Shown here piece by piece: positions 1-8,187 of a stretch of DNA of 54,344 bases. The stretch is from an uncultured Synergistales bacterium (GTDB lineage Bacteria; Synergistota; Synergistia; Synergistales; Aminobacteriaceae): the NCBI GenBank assembly GCA_905235735.1, contig CAJOMU010000015.1, positions 1 through 54,344 of the forward strand, written 5' to 3'. The notes beneath the pieces are model-generated. The model made no database searches. It saw only the letters and a program-made list of their open reading frames with translations, and was not told where the DNA came from. A program made the translations under genes and the position numbers. Numbering within the stretch: position 1 is the first letter of the stretch; the number at the start of each line of letters is the position of its first letter.

Positions 1-38
1 TTATTGATTATCTTCCATTAATGAAAATCGATTCGTGA
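1..38 (+). CDS. 3' end of an upstream gene (partial)
   Basis: The frame beginning at base 3 is open from the window edge and ends with TGA at 36-38, giving a tail of eleven residues (IDYLPLMKIDS). The next gene's ribosome binding site and ATG follow directly, as expected inside a tight operon. The product cannot be named from so few residues; this is inferred only from the open frame and the spacing. Confidence 0.35.
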   Translation, partial: IDYLPLMKIDS

Positions 39-55
39 AAGGAAAGTTATTGTAC

Positions 56-1822
56 ATGAAAGCGTATATCAAAGCAATAGAATATTATCTGCCCGAAATC
101 ACAGAAGAAAACACTAATGCGAGACTTCGGAAGAAAACAGGAATTGAACGAAGGCATATATGTCCGCCGAATATGACAGCAGGAGATATGGCCGCTATTG
201 CCGCTGAAAAATTATTTGAACATGGCCTCGATCGTTCATCAATAGATTTTCTGCTTCTATGCACACAATCGCCGGATTATTATCTTCCTACAACTGCATG
301 TATTCTTCAGGACAGATTGAAACTCAGTAAGAATTGCGGTGCTCTTGATTTCAATTTAGGCTGTTCGGGCTTCATTTATGGTCTCGGACTAGCAAAAGGT
401 CTTATCGAATCCGGGCAGTGCAGGAACGTTCTCCTTCTGACCTCTGAGACATACAGTAAGTATATTAACCCCGAAGACAACTCGACAAAAAATTTGTTCG
501 GTGATGCTGCTTCTGCTGTACTTGTCTCCGCTGTTGATACGGATAAATCTGGTCTCTATGGATTCGTTTACGGCACTGACGGAAGCGGTGCAGGAGATTT
601 AATCGTTCCTGTTGGAGGCAGCAGAAACAGTTACATGAACACTGAGACAGAAACATTCAGGGATTCATACGGAAATGTCAGAAGGAACAGAGATTTATAC
701 ATGAACGGTCAGAACATAATGAACTTCGCACTTGATACAGTTCCGTCGACCGTAAATAAAATTCTCGCAGATTCATCATTAGGCAGGCAGGACATAAACT
801 ATTACATTTTTCATCAGGCGAACAATTTAATTCTTGATTCACTCAGAGACAAATGCGGACTTCAGGAAATGCCCTACTGGGAGGACATAAAAGAATACGG
901 CAACACTGTATCAAGTTCACTTCCAATAGCGGCAGAAGATATGCTTTCACTGAAACATTACAGCAGTGCAAGACGCGTAATGATGATTGGGTTCGGTGTA
1001 GGTCTTTCATGGGGAGGATGCATAGCGGATATGAGTTTCATTGCGGGCAGGAAATTTTCTGAGAGGGACAAAACGAAAGAGTATCTCAGAATTGAAGGTG
1101 ATTCAGTTATCCTTGAAGAGATACGACCTGAATACTTCCCCTGCGTAATAAACTGGCGGAATGACGGGGAGCTTAACAGATTCATCAATCAGCCTTATGA
1201 ACTCACATATGAATCAGAATCTCAATGGTACGAGAATATATATCTCAGAGATAACACTCAGGGATTCATGATTATGATAGATAAGGAAAGCATGAAGCCT
1301 TTTGCTACTCTCGGATGGACAGATTTCGACTGTGAAAAGAAGCAGTGTATTCTTGGCCGTCTTATGCTCAGTGATTCAGGTTATGCCAGTGCACTCATGG
1401 AGGGAAATATCCTGCTGTCAGATTATCTCTATGAGTTCGTTGATGTCATGTACGCTCACGTAGGAATACATAACAGAAAGGCACTCAGATGGGATTTCAT
1501 GATGGGATTCGAGAAGCATTCAGGTGAATGGGAATATCCTTCTGAGGCACTCGTGAATAACGTAGAACAATGCGAAATTTTCAGGACAGCAGAGAAGCAT
1601 TACGAGACTAGGAAATTGCTTACGACAGCTAAGATAAAATCAGTAGAATATATGATGACAGAAAACAAAACCGTTTCTACAATCGAAACACGAAACACGA
1701 AACACGAAACACGAAACACGAAACACGAAACACGAAACACGAAACACGAACACGAAACACGAAACACGAAACACGAAACACGAAACACGAAACACGAAAC
1801 ACGAAACACGAAACACGAATAA
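56..1822 (+). CDS. 3-oxoacyl-ACP synthase III (FabH-like) fused to a GNAT acetyltransferase
   Basis: The first ~335 residues are a KAS III fold. The catalytic Cys lies in NLGCSGFIYGL, the His in FHQAN and the Asn in YGNTVSSS. FabH-type enzymes condense an acyl-CoA or acyl-ACP with malonyl-ACP, or act as acyltransferases in surface-glycan clusters. From about residue 345 to 520 a GNAT-like domain follows (WRNDGELNRFINQ, later IHNRKALRWDFMMGF), resembling the amino-sugar N-acetyltransferases of the PseH group. The last ~45 residues are an artificial-looking repeat of ETRNTKH encoded by a 7-base array. A GTG at 35 is in frame, but ATG 56 has an AAAGGAAAG sequence about 10 bases upstream and is preferred. 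It heads a cassette with FkbH, ACP and methyltransferase genes. The fusion and the tail are both unusual; the substrate is not known. Confidence 0.85.
   Translation: MKAYIKAIEYYLPEITEENTNARLRKKTGIERRHICPPNMTAGDMAAIAAEKLFEHGLDRSSIDFLLLCTQSPDYYLPTTACILQDRLKLSKNCGALDFNLGCSGFIYGLGLAKGLIESGQCRNVLLLTSETYSKYINPEDNSTKNLFGDAASAVLVSAVDTDKSGLYGFVYGTDGSGAGDLIVPVGGSRNSYMNTETETFRDSYGNVRRNRDLYMNGQNIMNFALDTVPSTVNKILADSSLGRQDINYYIFHQANNLILDSLRDKCGLQEMPYWEDIKEYGNTVSSSLPIAAEDMLSLKHYSSARRVMMIGFGVGLSWGGCIADMSFIAGRKFSERDKTKEYLRIEGDSVILEEIRPEYFPCVINWRNDGELNRFINQPYELTYESESQWYENIYLRDNTQGFMIMIDKESMKPFATLGWTDFDCEKKQCILGRLMLSDSGYASALMEGNILLSDYLYEFVDVMYAHVGIHNRKALRWDFMMGFEKHSGEWEYPSEALVNNVEQCEIFRTAEKHYETRKLLTTAKIKSVEYMMTENKTVSTIETRNTKHETRNTKHETRNTKHEHETRNTKHETRNTKHETRNTKHE
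1684..1819 (+). repeat. Heptanucleotide array (CGAAACA)n at the 3' end of the KAS III-GNAT gene
   Basis: Nine perfect CGAAACA units (1684-1746), one 6-base variant CGAACA (1747-1752), nine more perfect units (1753-1815) and a partial CGAA that runs into the TAA stop. Because 7 is not a multiple of 3, every forward frame through the array reads the same seven-residue cycle and stays open. Unit number therefore decides only which frame is used after the array. As sequenced, the stop is at 1820-1822, 100 bases before the next ATG. Loss of one unit would move the stop to 1920-1922, touching the next ATG at 1923. Gain of one would move it to 1933-1935, overlapping that gene. Confidence 0.95.
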
Positions 1823-1922
1823 TCTATGCTTTAATAAGAGTATTATATACAGACAAATTATTCCTTGTTCATATCTTTTGGGCAGGGAATTTTTACATGC
1901 TTCTTCACTGGAGGCGGCGTAA

Positions 1923-3704
1923 ATGTTCACGATAAAGTACCCGTTCGACAATGATGAAATTTTACGCAGGCAAAAATCACTCAGACGCAGACTTCTTGAA
2001 CGCGATAGCATATCATATATCACTAAACGAATTGCCGTTCTCGGAGGCTCAACCGTAACTGACATTAAGAACATTCTTGAGATATTTCTGCTCAATGACG
2101 GAATCAAACCAGAGTTCTACGAATCAGAATACAATAAATTCTATGAGGATGCTGTGTTCGGAAATCCTGAACTTGATAGATTCAATCCTGAGATAATAAT
2201 CATATTCACGAGCATAGCTAATATATTGAACGTTCCTGCAGTTAATGATTCATCTGATGAAATAGAAGCAAAACTTGAGAATGAATTCATGAGATTCAAA
2301 AACGTCTGGGAAAATCTTTCACGCAAATTTTCAGCCGTGATAATCCAGAATAATTTTGACTTCCCTCCCTCACAGCCGGAAGGTAACTTTGATGCAGTGT
2401 ATCCTAATGGGCTTGAACACTTCATGAATGTCCTGAACAGGAAATTTTCGGAGTATGCAGCCTCACACAGAGGATTCTATATACATGACATAAATAGATT
2501 ATCCGCAGAAACAGGACTTGAACGATGGCACAAACGCTCTCAGTTTTATTCATACAAATTCGCACTTAACTATGACGTGTTTCCTAATGCTGCATGGAAC
2601 TTGAAGAAAATTATCTGTGCAGTACTTGGCCGCACTAAGAAATGTCTTGTTCTCGATCTCGATAATACATTGTGGGGTGGTGTTATCGGTGAGGATGGAC
2701 TTAACGGAATATCAATCGGGAATGAAACTCCTTTGGGTGAATCATACACTGACTTTCAGAAATACGTTAAGCGTCTTAAAGAACGTGGCGTTATTCTTGC
2801 TGTATGTTCAAAGAATGACAATGATGTTGCGGAACTGGGCTTTACTCATCCTGACAGCGTGTTGAAACTCGAAGACTTTGCCGCTTTTCATGCTAACTGG
2901 AATACCAAGAACATAAACATCAGACAGATAGCACATGAACTTAATATCGGACTGGACAGTCTGGTGTTCATTGATGACAACCCTGCAGAAAGAGAAATTG
3001 TACGGCGTGATATTCCGGAAGTAAGCGTGCCGGATTTCGATCCCGAAGACATATTCACATGCATAAAGGCAATCGAGGATAACGGATATTTTGAGACAGC
3101 AGCAATCTCTGAAGATGACATAAAGCGCAGTGATACATACAGGCAGAATAAACAGCGTCATGAACTCGAAGAAAGCTCAGGGAATTATGATGAGTTTCTG
3201 AAGTCTCTCGAAATGGAAGCAGAAATCTCACCGTTCAGAGAGATATATTTTGACAGGATAACTCAGCTCACGAATAAAACCAATCAGTTTAATCTCACGA
3301 CAAAACGCTATACCCTCGCTGAGATTAAGAGTGCATCAGAAAGTCCTGAACACATTACGCTGTACTGCAGGCTTAAGGATAAATTCGGAGATAACGGGAT
3401 CATATCACTGGTTATAGGAGAGATTCACGGCGATAACTTGAAGATTATTCTGTGGCTGATGAGCTGCAGAGTTCTCAAACGCGGAGTTGAAGATTTGATG
3501 CTCGACTGCATTGTTCGAGAGGCCAGGAAGAGAGGGTGCATAAAACTCACAGGAATATATATCAGAACAAAAAAGAATTCAATGGTTGAGAGCTTATATA
3601 AGGATTTCGGGTTCTCTTTGCTCAGTTCGGAAGATGATCATACTGAGTGGGAGCTTGAGCTGAATAATTACGAGAATAGAAATACATTCATAAGAGAGGA
3701 GTGA
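1923..3704 (+). CDS. FkbH-like HAD-IIIC family protein
   Basis: A 593-residue protein with an N-terminal SGNH/flavodoxin-like part (~1-230), then a HAD subfamily IIIC domain with motif I at VLDLDNTLWGGVIGEDG and a later FIDDNPAEREIV motif, and a C-terminal acetyltransferase-like part (~430-590). FkbH proteins take 1,3-bisphosphoglycerate and load a dephosphorylated glyceryl unit onto an acyl carrier protein; some relatives act on other three-carbon units. The ACP gene at 5058 is the likely partner. The ribosome binding site GGAGG lies 8 bases before the ATG. The stop overlaps the region upstream of the VOC gene. Domain assignment is firm; the glyceryl-ACP role is inferred from family and neighbours. 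Confidence 0.88.
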   Translation: MFTIKYPFDNDEILRRQKSLRRRLLERDSISYITKRIAVLGGSTVTDIKNILEIFLLNDGIKPEFYESEYNKFYEDAVFGNPELDRFNPEIIIIFTSIANILNVPAVNDSSDEIEAKLENEFMRFKNVWENLSRKFSAVIIQNNFDFPPSQPEGNFDAVYPNGLEHFMNVLNRKFSEYAASHRGFYIHDINRLSAETGLERWHKRSQFYSYKFALNYDVFPNAAWNLKKIICAVLGRTKKCLVLDLDNTLWGGVIGEDGLNGISIGNETPLGESYTDFQKYVKRLKERGVILAVCSKNDNDVAELGFTHPDSVLKLEDFAAFHANWNTKNINIRQIAHELNIGLDSLVFIDDNPAEREIVRRDIPEVSVPDFDPEDIFTCIKAIEDNGYFETAAISEDDIKRSDTYRQNKQRHELEESSGNYDEFLKSLEMEAEISPFREIYFDRITQLTNKTNQFNLTTKRYTLAEIKSASESPEHITLYCRLKDKFGDNGIISLVIGEIHGDNLKIILWLMSCRVLKRGVEDLMLDCIVREARKRGCIKLTGIYIRTKKNSMVESLYKDFGFSLLSSEDDHTEWELELNNYENRNTFIREE

Positions 3705-3709
3705 TTGTC

Positions 3710-4133
3710 TTGAAGGTTCATCATGTAGGTTATCTCGTTGCAGATATGAACAATGCGCTGAAAGAATTTCTGAATCTCGGCTATGAGATTGAACAGGAAG
3801 TTATGTATGACCCTGTCAGGAACATCAATATATGTTTCATACGCAATAACGGCTTTCTCATTGAGCTTATATCACCATGTGAAGGCTGTAAATTATTTTC
3901 GGGTCTGGCCAGAAGAATCGGGAATGCTCCTTATCATATATGTTATGTAATTAATACAACTGGGGGGGGGGGTAACGTTTAACGAGCAAATTGCGATGCT
4001 TGAAGAGAAAGGATATATGCTCGTGAAGATGCCTGAAGCAGCACCTGCACTTGAAAACAAAAAAGTTGCATTCATGATGAATGATGCAATTGGTCTGATT
4101 GAGATACTTGAAGGAGGAAAAAATGACAAATGA
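3710..4133 (+). CDS. VOC (glyoxalase-fold) family protein, frame broken at a G11 tract (OFF)
   Basis: The 5' part reads MKVHHVGYLVADMNNALKEF and on to YHICYVINTT, a vicinal-oxygen-chelate protein of the methylmalonyl-CoA epimerase-like group. In the current frame it stops at 3980-3982, just after eleven Gs. The rest of the fold (VTFNEQIAMLEEKGY to IGLIEILEGG) continues in another frame and ends with TGA at 4131-4133. Deleting one G joins the two into a 140-residue protein of normal family length. The start is probably TTG 3710, with AGAGGAG 8 bases upstream; GTG 3701 is also in frame but lies on top of the ribosome binding site. The downstream methyltransferase starts inside its last codons. 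Reaction unknown; VOC partners of FkbH/ACP systems may isomerise or process the ACP-bound unit. Confidence 0.75.
3962..3972 (+). repeat. G11 homopolymer tract inside the VOC gene
   Basis: Eleven consecutive G between ACT and TAACG. The reading frame of the VOC fold changes exactly here; G10 (or G13) would join the two halves. Confidence 0.9.
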
Positions 4134-5027
4134 ACTTGAAGAATTTCTGAAGATCATCTGTGAAAAGAATCAGTTGCACGGAAAATATTTGAAGAAATTC
4201 ATTCCATCGTTATCAGATTATGAACTGTATGGACTTCACAGGCTGATACGTTTTTATCAGTCTCTTGGGAACTCTGTGAATGACATTGCCGATTGCTATT
4301 TGCTATTCATACAGGTTGTTATGGAAGAGACGAAGTATTTTGCAGAGCACGGGACATACAGATACAGTACGTTTAACGAAGTCAGTAACGATGTTTATTT
4401 CAATGACAGCTACATGACGAAATACATGGTAGGTCTGGGGCTTTCAACGTACCTTCTGAATTTTCATCTTGAGAGCATGAGATTCTATGATGAATTCATA
4501 CGCGGTGTTAAAGGTATCCGTTATCTTGAAATAGGGCCTGGACACGGAGAATATTTCGTTAAGGCTCTCGAACTTTCAGGGCTGAAATTCTTTCATGCAG
4601 TTGACCTCTCGAAAACGTGTGTAGATATGACGAGTAAATATACGCATTTTTGCTGTATTGGGAGAGGGGGGGGCAAAATTACTTAGTGATAGAGCAAAGA
4701 GATTTTTTCAGCTTTGTGCCTGAAGAGAAATATGACGTTATTGTCATGGGAGAAGTTCTTGAACACGTTGAGAGGCCGGTTGATTTTCTGCGTCAGATGT
4801 TGAGATGTTCTCATAAAGATACATTGAGCTATGTTACAACGGTTATAGATGCTCCTGAACGTGATCATATATACCATTTTCATACGCCGCAGGAAGTTTT
4901 TGATACGGTTGAATCTGCCGGTCTCAAAGTGAAAGACTACAGGCTGATCACTCATAACGATAAGCCAGTTGAAAAAGTTATGAAGCTGCATCAGCCGATA
5001 CTTGCCGCAATGATTCTTACGGTATAA
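4123..5027 (+). CDS. SAM-dependent methyltransferase, frame broken at a G8 tract (OFF)
   Basis: The start ATG 4123 has a strong AAGGAGG about 6 bases upstream. The N-terminal ~125 residues are helical and specific to this family. The SAM-binding motif I is YLEIGPGHGEYF, followed by an acidic strand end in HAVDLSK. The frame then stops at 4684-4686 after eight Gs. The remaining Rossmann part (FFSFVPEEKYDVIVMGEVLEH, then HIYHFHTPQEVF) lies in the next frame and ends at 5027. One extra G gives a continuous protein of 301 residues. In the cassette it could O-methylate the ACP-bound acyl group or the target sugar; this is inference. As written only a 187-residue fragment lacking the acceptor half would be made. 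Confidence 0.82.
4666..4673 (+). repeat. G8 tract inside the first methyltransferase gene
   Basis: Eight G between AGA and CAAAAT, at the frame change between the SAM-binding half and the rest of the methyltransferase. G9 (or G6) restores a single frame. Confidence 0.9.
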
Positions 5028-5057
5028 GACTATAAATATGCAAGGAGGAATGTTATT

Positions 5058-5309
5058 GTGAAACTGGAAGAAGTTATGAATGAACTTCAGCCTATATTCC
5101 GTGAAGTATTTGACGATGATTCTATAGTGCTGACCAATGAAACAAATGCAGAAAATATTGAAGACTGGGATTCTCTTTCACACATACGGTTAATCGTAGC
5201 GATTGAGAAAAAGTTCGGAATCAAGTTTGCCTATGATGAGCTTCAGAACATGAAGAATGTCGGAGAGGCAGCTGAAATCATAAACCGTAAGCTGAGTGAA
5301 AAAGAATGA
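5058..5309 (+). CDS. Acyl carrier protein
   Basis: An 83-residue acidic protein with the phosphopantetheine attachment serine in EDWDSLSHIRL. Length and charge fit the ACP family. It starts with GTG, with AAGGAGG about 9 bases upstream, and its stop overlaps the next gene's ATG by four bases, so translation is probably coupled. This is a dedicated ACP placed among FkbH, KAS III, GNAT and methyltransferase genes rather than the fatty-acid ACP next to fabF. It likely carries the small acyl (glyceryl-type) group made by the FkbH protein. Confidence 0.9.
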   Translation: MKLEEVMNELQPIFREVFDDDSIVLTNETNAENIEDWDSLSHIRLIVAIEKKFGIKFAYDELQNMKNVGEAAEIINRKLSEKE

Positions 5310-5905
5310 GCAGTAATTTTCGTTTCGATGCAGTGCAGGAGTACAGGCACAAAGAGATTAACGGAGTATGCATTGATCTCGTACCTTTTGAAATGAAGTA
5401 TGCAGAAGAATTCGTGAGTATGCGGAATTCTGAACGCAATAAATACTTCTTCAATCAACAGGTTAATCTCACTGTCGAGAGTCAAAAAGTATGGTACGAA
5501 AAGTATCTGAGCAGACCTGACGATATATTCTGGGCAATCTTGAATAAACGAGGAAAATTCATAGGCACAACAAGACTGTATGATATTGCACCTGATGGTT
5601 CGATTCTTGAGCAGGGAAGTTTCATGATTGATGAAAGAGTCGCTAAAGAAGCACCATATGCAATTGAGGCTAACATAATGTGTCTGGATTTTGCGTTTGA
5701 TGTCCTCAAGGTGAAAGAGATAATCAACAGAGACAGGAATGACAACAAGGTCATGAATAACCTATCGAGAAAATTCGGATTCAGATTCATTCGTGATACT
5801 GAGGTTAATGGTGTACCGTACAGATACTGCCTCTGCAATCATGAGGATTATATGTCCGTGCGTGATGATATATATTCGCTGATCAAATACTGGTCTGAAC
5901 GCTGA
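5306..5905 (+). CDS. GNAT family N-acetyltransferase
   Basis: A 199-residue GNAT protein. VPFEMKYAEEFVSMRNSE, then a 'W..I' segment (FWAILNKRGKFIGTTRLYDI) and a late NRDRNDNKVMNNLSRKFGF acceptor/CoA region follow the order seen in amino-sugar N-acetyltransferases such as PseH. It overlaps the ACP stop by four bases, so an acyl-ACP rather than acetyl-CoA could be the donor, as in other ACP-coupled GNATs. That donor choice is inference. Together with the GNAT domain of the first gene, the cassette holds two GNAT modules. Confidence 0.82.
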   Translation: MSSNFRFDAVQEYRHKEINGVCIDLVPFEMKYAEEFVSMRNSERNKYFFNQQVNLTVESQKVWYEKYLSRPDDIFWAILNKRGKFIGTTRLYDIAPDGSILEQGSFMIDERVAKEAPYAIEANIMCLDFAFDVLKVKEIINRDRNDNKVMNNLSRKFGFRFIRDTEVNGVPYRYCLCNHEDYMSVRDDIYSLIKYWSER

Positions 5906-5929
5906 TATTTCAAGAGGAGAATTAGAAGC

Positions 5930-6654
5930 ATGTTAAGCAAAGAACGTAAAAGGGTAACAGAAATAGCAAGAAGTGCAGGTTACTCTGAAGGTGTCATGTA
6001 TCACACAACGAGATACTGCGGTGAAATTTTCATGCGCTACATGAATTCAGGTAGTGTTCTTGAACTTGGCCCTGCGGAAGGATTGATGACTGATGTACTT
6101 TTTCCGAAGTTCAGTGATGATTACACTGTAGTTGACGGAGCAGATTTCTTCGTTGAGTCTGCAAAGGAACGTCATCCCGGCATTAAGGGAGAAGCAAGCC
6201 TCTTTGAAGATTACAGACCAGGAAGAAAATTCGACAACATTATTCTTGGCCATGTCCTTGAACACGTAGAAGACCCCGTTGGAATTCTGAAGCTATGTTC
6301 AACATGGATGCGTAATAATTGTGTCAGGGGGGGGTAATACTTGCCGCAGTTCCAAACAGAGACAGCTTGCATCGTCAGGCAGCCGTGAAAATGGGTATGC
6401 TTGAACGGGTTGATTCTCTCAATGCTTCGGACATAAAGAACGGACACAGGAGAGTGTATAACTTTTCTGGATTGAAGAGGGATTTTGAGAGTGCAGGACT
6501 TAGGATAATACAGTCAGGAGGATATTGGCTGAAGACATTATCGAATGCACAGATAAATGAGTTCTACACAGTTGAAATGATAAATGCGTTTCTGAAACTC
6601 GGAGAAGAATATCCCGAAATTGCCGGTGAGATTTACGTTGTGGCCGGTGTGTAA
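5930..6654 (+). CDS. Class I SAM-dependent methyltransferase, frame broken at a G8 tract (OFF)
   Basis: Starts at ATG 5930 after an AGAGGAGAA ribosome binding site. SAM motif I is VLELGPAEGLMTDV, an acidic residue follows in VVDGADFF, and FDNIILGHVLEHVEDP is the typical motif II region. The frame ends at 6335-6337 straight after eight Gs. The remaining strands (VILAAVPNRDSLHRQ to EIYVVAGV) are in the next frame, ending at 6654. One extra G gives one protein of 241 residues, a normal size. It is a different methyltransferase from the one at 4123, so the cassette has two independently switchable methylation steps. The target is unknown; an O-methylated acyl group or sugar is a reasonable guess. 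Confidence 0.82.
6327..6334 (+). repeat. G8 tract inside the second methyltransferase gene
   Basis: Eight G between GTCA and TAATAC at the frame change of the methyltransferase. G9 restores the frame. Confidence 0.88.
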
Positions 6655-6665
6655 ATGAATCAAAA

Positions 6666-6700
6666 TGCCGCAGAACGTTATATTGTCCTGCGGTTATCTT
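6666..6700. terminator. Hairpin between convergent genes
   Basis: CCGCAG (6668-6673) pairs with CTGCGG (6688-6693) and is followed by TTATCTT. It sits between the end of the acyl cassette and the end of the minus-strand gene at 6678, whose stop codon lies in the loop. Confidence 0.55.
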
Positions 6701-7007
6701 CTCGTTTCAATGCTGCCTCTTCAATTAGGCGCGTCTGTTCTTCACGGTGCTCTATGTTCTGACGTTCAAGAATTTCCTTGCGCTGTGCAATCTGTCTGAG
6801 CTTTTGAGACTTCGATACCATGTCATTATGTCTGTCCCATGCCTGCATCGTCGTCCTGTTCAAACTTAATTTCGCAGCTTCGTACAGTTCAAGTGCCTCT
6901 TCCTGCGTCTCTGGAATTCTCCTCTCTCGCTTCCATTCAGAAGAGTCAGGCAGTTCATCCCATATGCTCCCCAATCTGTATTGTGTGCTGACCGATGTAC
7001 TTCTCAC
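6678..7007 (-). CDS. Unknown small charged, probably coiled-coil protein
   Basis: No family recognised. The open frame gives up to 109 residues, but the first part overlaps the TSCPD gene; a TTG at 6974 would start at LGSIWDELPD and reduce the overlap to 20 bases. The body is rich in Glu, Arg, Gln and Leu with a helical pattern (EEALELYEAAKLSLNR, then QRKEILERQNIEHREEQ). No signal peptide or membrane segment. It is last in the minus-strand operon with coaX and dus. Confidence 0.6.
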   Translation of the reverse strand: MRSTSVSTQYRLGSIWDELPDSSEWKRERRIPETQEEALELYEAAKLSLNRTTMQAWDRHNDMVSKSQKLRQIAQRKEILERQNIEHREEQTRLIEEAALKREDNRRTI

Positions 7008-7248
7008 TTAATGCCTCCTCTATCGCTATCGATAACTGATCCGCACATGACGTTCCTCTTGTGCCGCACTTATTTCCCTTCAGTATCGTTGCTATCGTTC
7101 CTGCATCTGCCCCCTCAATTAATTTTGAGATTGCAGACAAATTTCCTGGACAGCCTCCCGAAAATTTTACGCTGTACATCTTCCCGTCTTCTATATCAAA
7201 CGTTATCCTCTTCGCGCATACATCCTTAGTTGTGTATTCTACCCTCAT
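6955..7248 (-). CDS. TIGR03905-type TSCPD domain protein
   Basis: A 97-residue protein with a Cys-rich TSCPD-like core: FSGGCPGNLSAISKLIEG, then LKGNKCGTRGTSCADQLS. The TSCPD module also occurs at the C-terminus of some ribonucleotide reductases; the stand-alone family has no proven role and may bind metal. It starts 4 bases after the dus stop and overlaps the following unknown gene. Confidence 0.8.
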   Translation of the reverse strand: MRVEYTTKDVCAKRITFDIEDGKMYSVKFSGGCPGNLSAISKLIEGADAGTIATILKGNKCGTRGTSCADQLSIAIEEALSEKYIGQHTIQIGEHMG

Positions 7249-7251
7249 ATC

Positions 7252-8187
7252 TCAGTTCATTACTCCTTCCCGTAATACGTTTCTTAATTCTTCAAGACTT
7301 CCTGACATCATTGCACGTCTCCTTAGTTCCGCTGAACCTTCAGTGTATCTTAACATGCTTCCCGCAAATCTCTTCAGTAATACAACAGCTTTGTGTTCTC
7401 CAGAAACTTCAAGTGTACGTTGTGAGAATTTCAGCAGTGATTCAAGTTTTGATTCGTTTGTCCTGTATGTCCCGTTGAACTCCTCGAACAAAAACGGATT
7501 CGATATTGCTCCCCTCGCTAACATCACCATAATACTGCCGTATGATAAGTATTCGTTGATGTCTTCTATCGTCTTTACATCTCCACTCGCACTTATGTAA
7601 CCCTTAAACCTCTTTGAAGATTCAGCAATTACACTTCTGTCCGCTATCCCCTCGTAACGCTGTGAAGGTGTCCGGCCATGTATGCATACGTTATCCGCTC
7701 CTGCTCTCAATAACGCTTCTATGAATCTCAACGTGTTATTGTTATCGTCATCCAGTCTCCGTATCTTTACCCACACAGGTAGACCAAGCGACTTTAACCC
7801 CGAAACCATTCGTGATGCCTTAACTGAATCTTTCAGCAATGCAGAACCTGAACCGTTACGCGTTATCTTCGGCATTGGACAGGCCATGTTAATCCCGAAT
7901 GCAGAGAATTTATTCCCGAACTTCAATACACATTCTGCACCAGAGACTAAAACCTTATCGTCATTCGCGAAGAGTTGAATCACTAACGGTGCTTCATGTT
8001 CTGATACTTTCATCATGTCATACGTCTTCGCATTGTCCCGAATCAATCCCGCACAGCTTATCATCTCCGTGTGTGTCAGTGCCGCTCCCAATGACGAGAA
8101 AAATTCACGAACTGTTATTGTAGTAACGCCTGCCATTGGTGCAAGACATAAACGATTCTTGAGAGTTAAACCTCCGATTGTAATCAT
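7252..8187 (-). CDS. dus: tRNA-dihydrouridine synthase (Dus family)
   Basis: A 311-residue FMN enzyme that reduces uridines in tRNA. Visible features are the N-terminal LAPMAGVT FMN-binding start, the catalytic Cys in NMACPMPKITRNGSGSALL and the phosphate-binding CIHGRTPSQRYEG region. Length fits DusB-like proteins. Its start overlaps the coaX stop by four bases, so the two are co-translated. DusB is the best guess for the subfamily. Confidence 0.9.
   Translation of the reverse strand: MITIGGLTLKNRLCLAPMAGVTTITVREFFSSLGAALTHTEMISCAGLIRDNAKTYDMMKVSEHEAPLVIQLFANDDKVLVSGAECVLKFGNKFSAFGINMACPMPKITRNGSGSALLKDSVKASRMVSGLKSLGLPVWVKIRRLDDDNNNTLRFIEALLRAGADNVCIHGRTPSQRYEGIADRSVIAESSKRFKGYISASGDVKTIEDINEYLSYGSIMVMLARGAISNPFLFEEFNGTYRTNESKLESLLKFSQRTLEVSGEHKAVVLLKRFAGSMLRYTEGSAELRRRAMMSGSLEELRNVLREGVMN

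Noticed and set aside
1600-2107. Minus-strand open frames through the CGAAACA array
   Set aside because: They exist only because the 7-base repeat has no stop in any frame; the real genes are on the plus strand.
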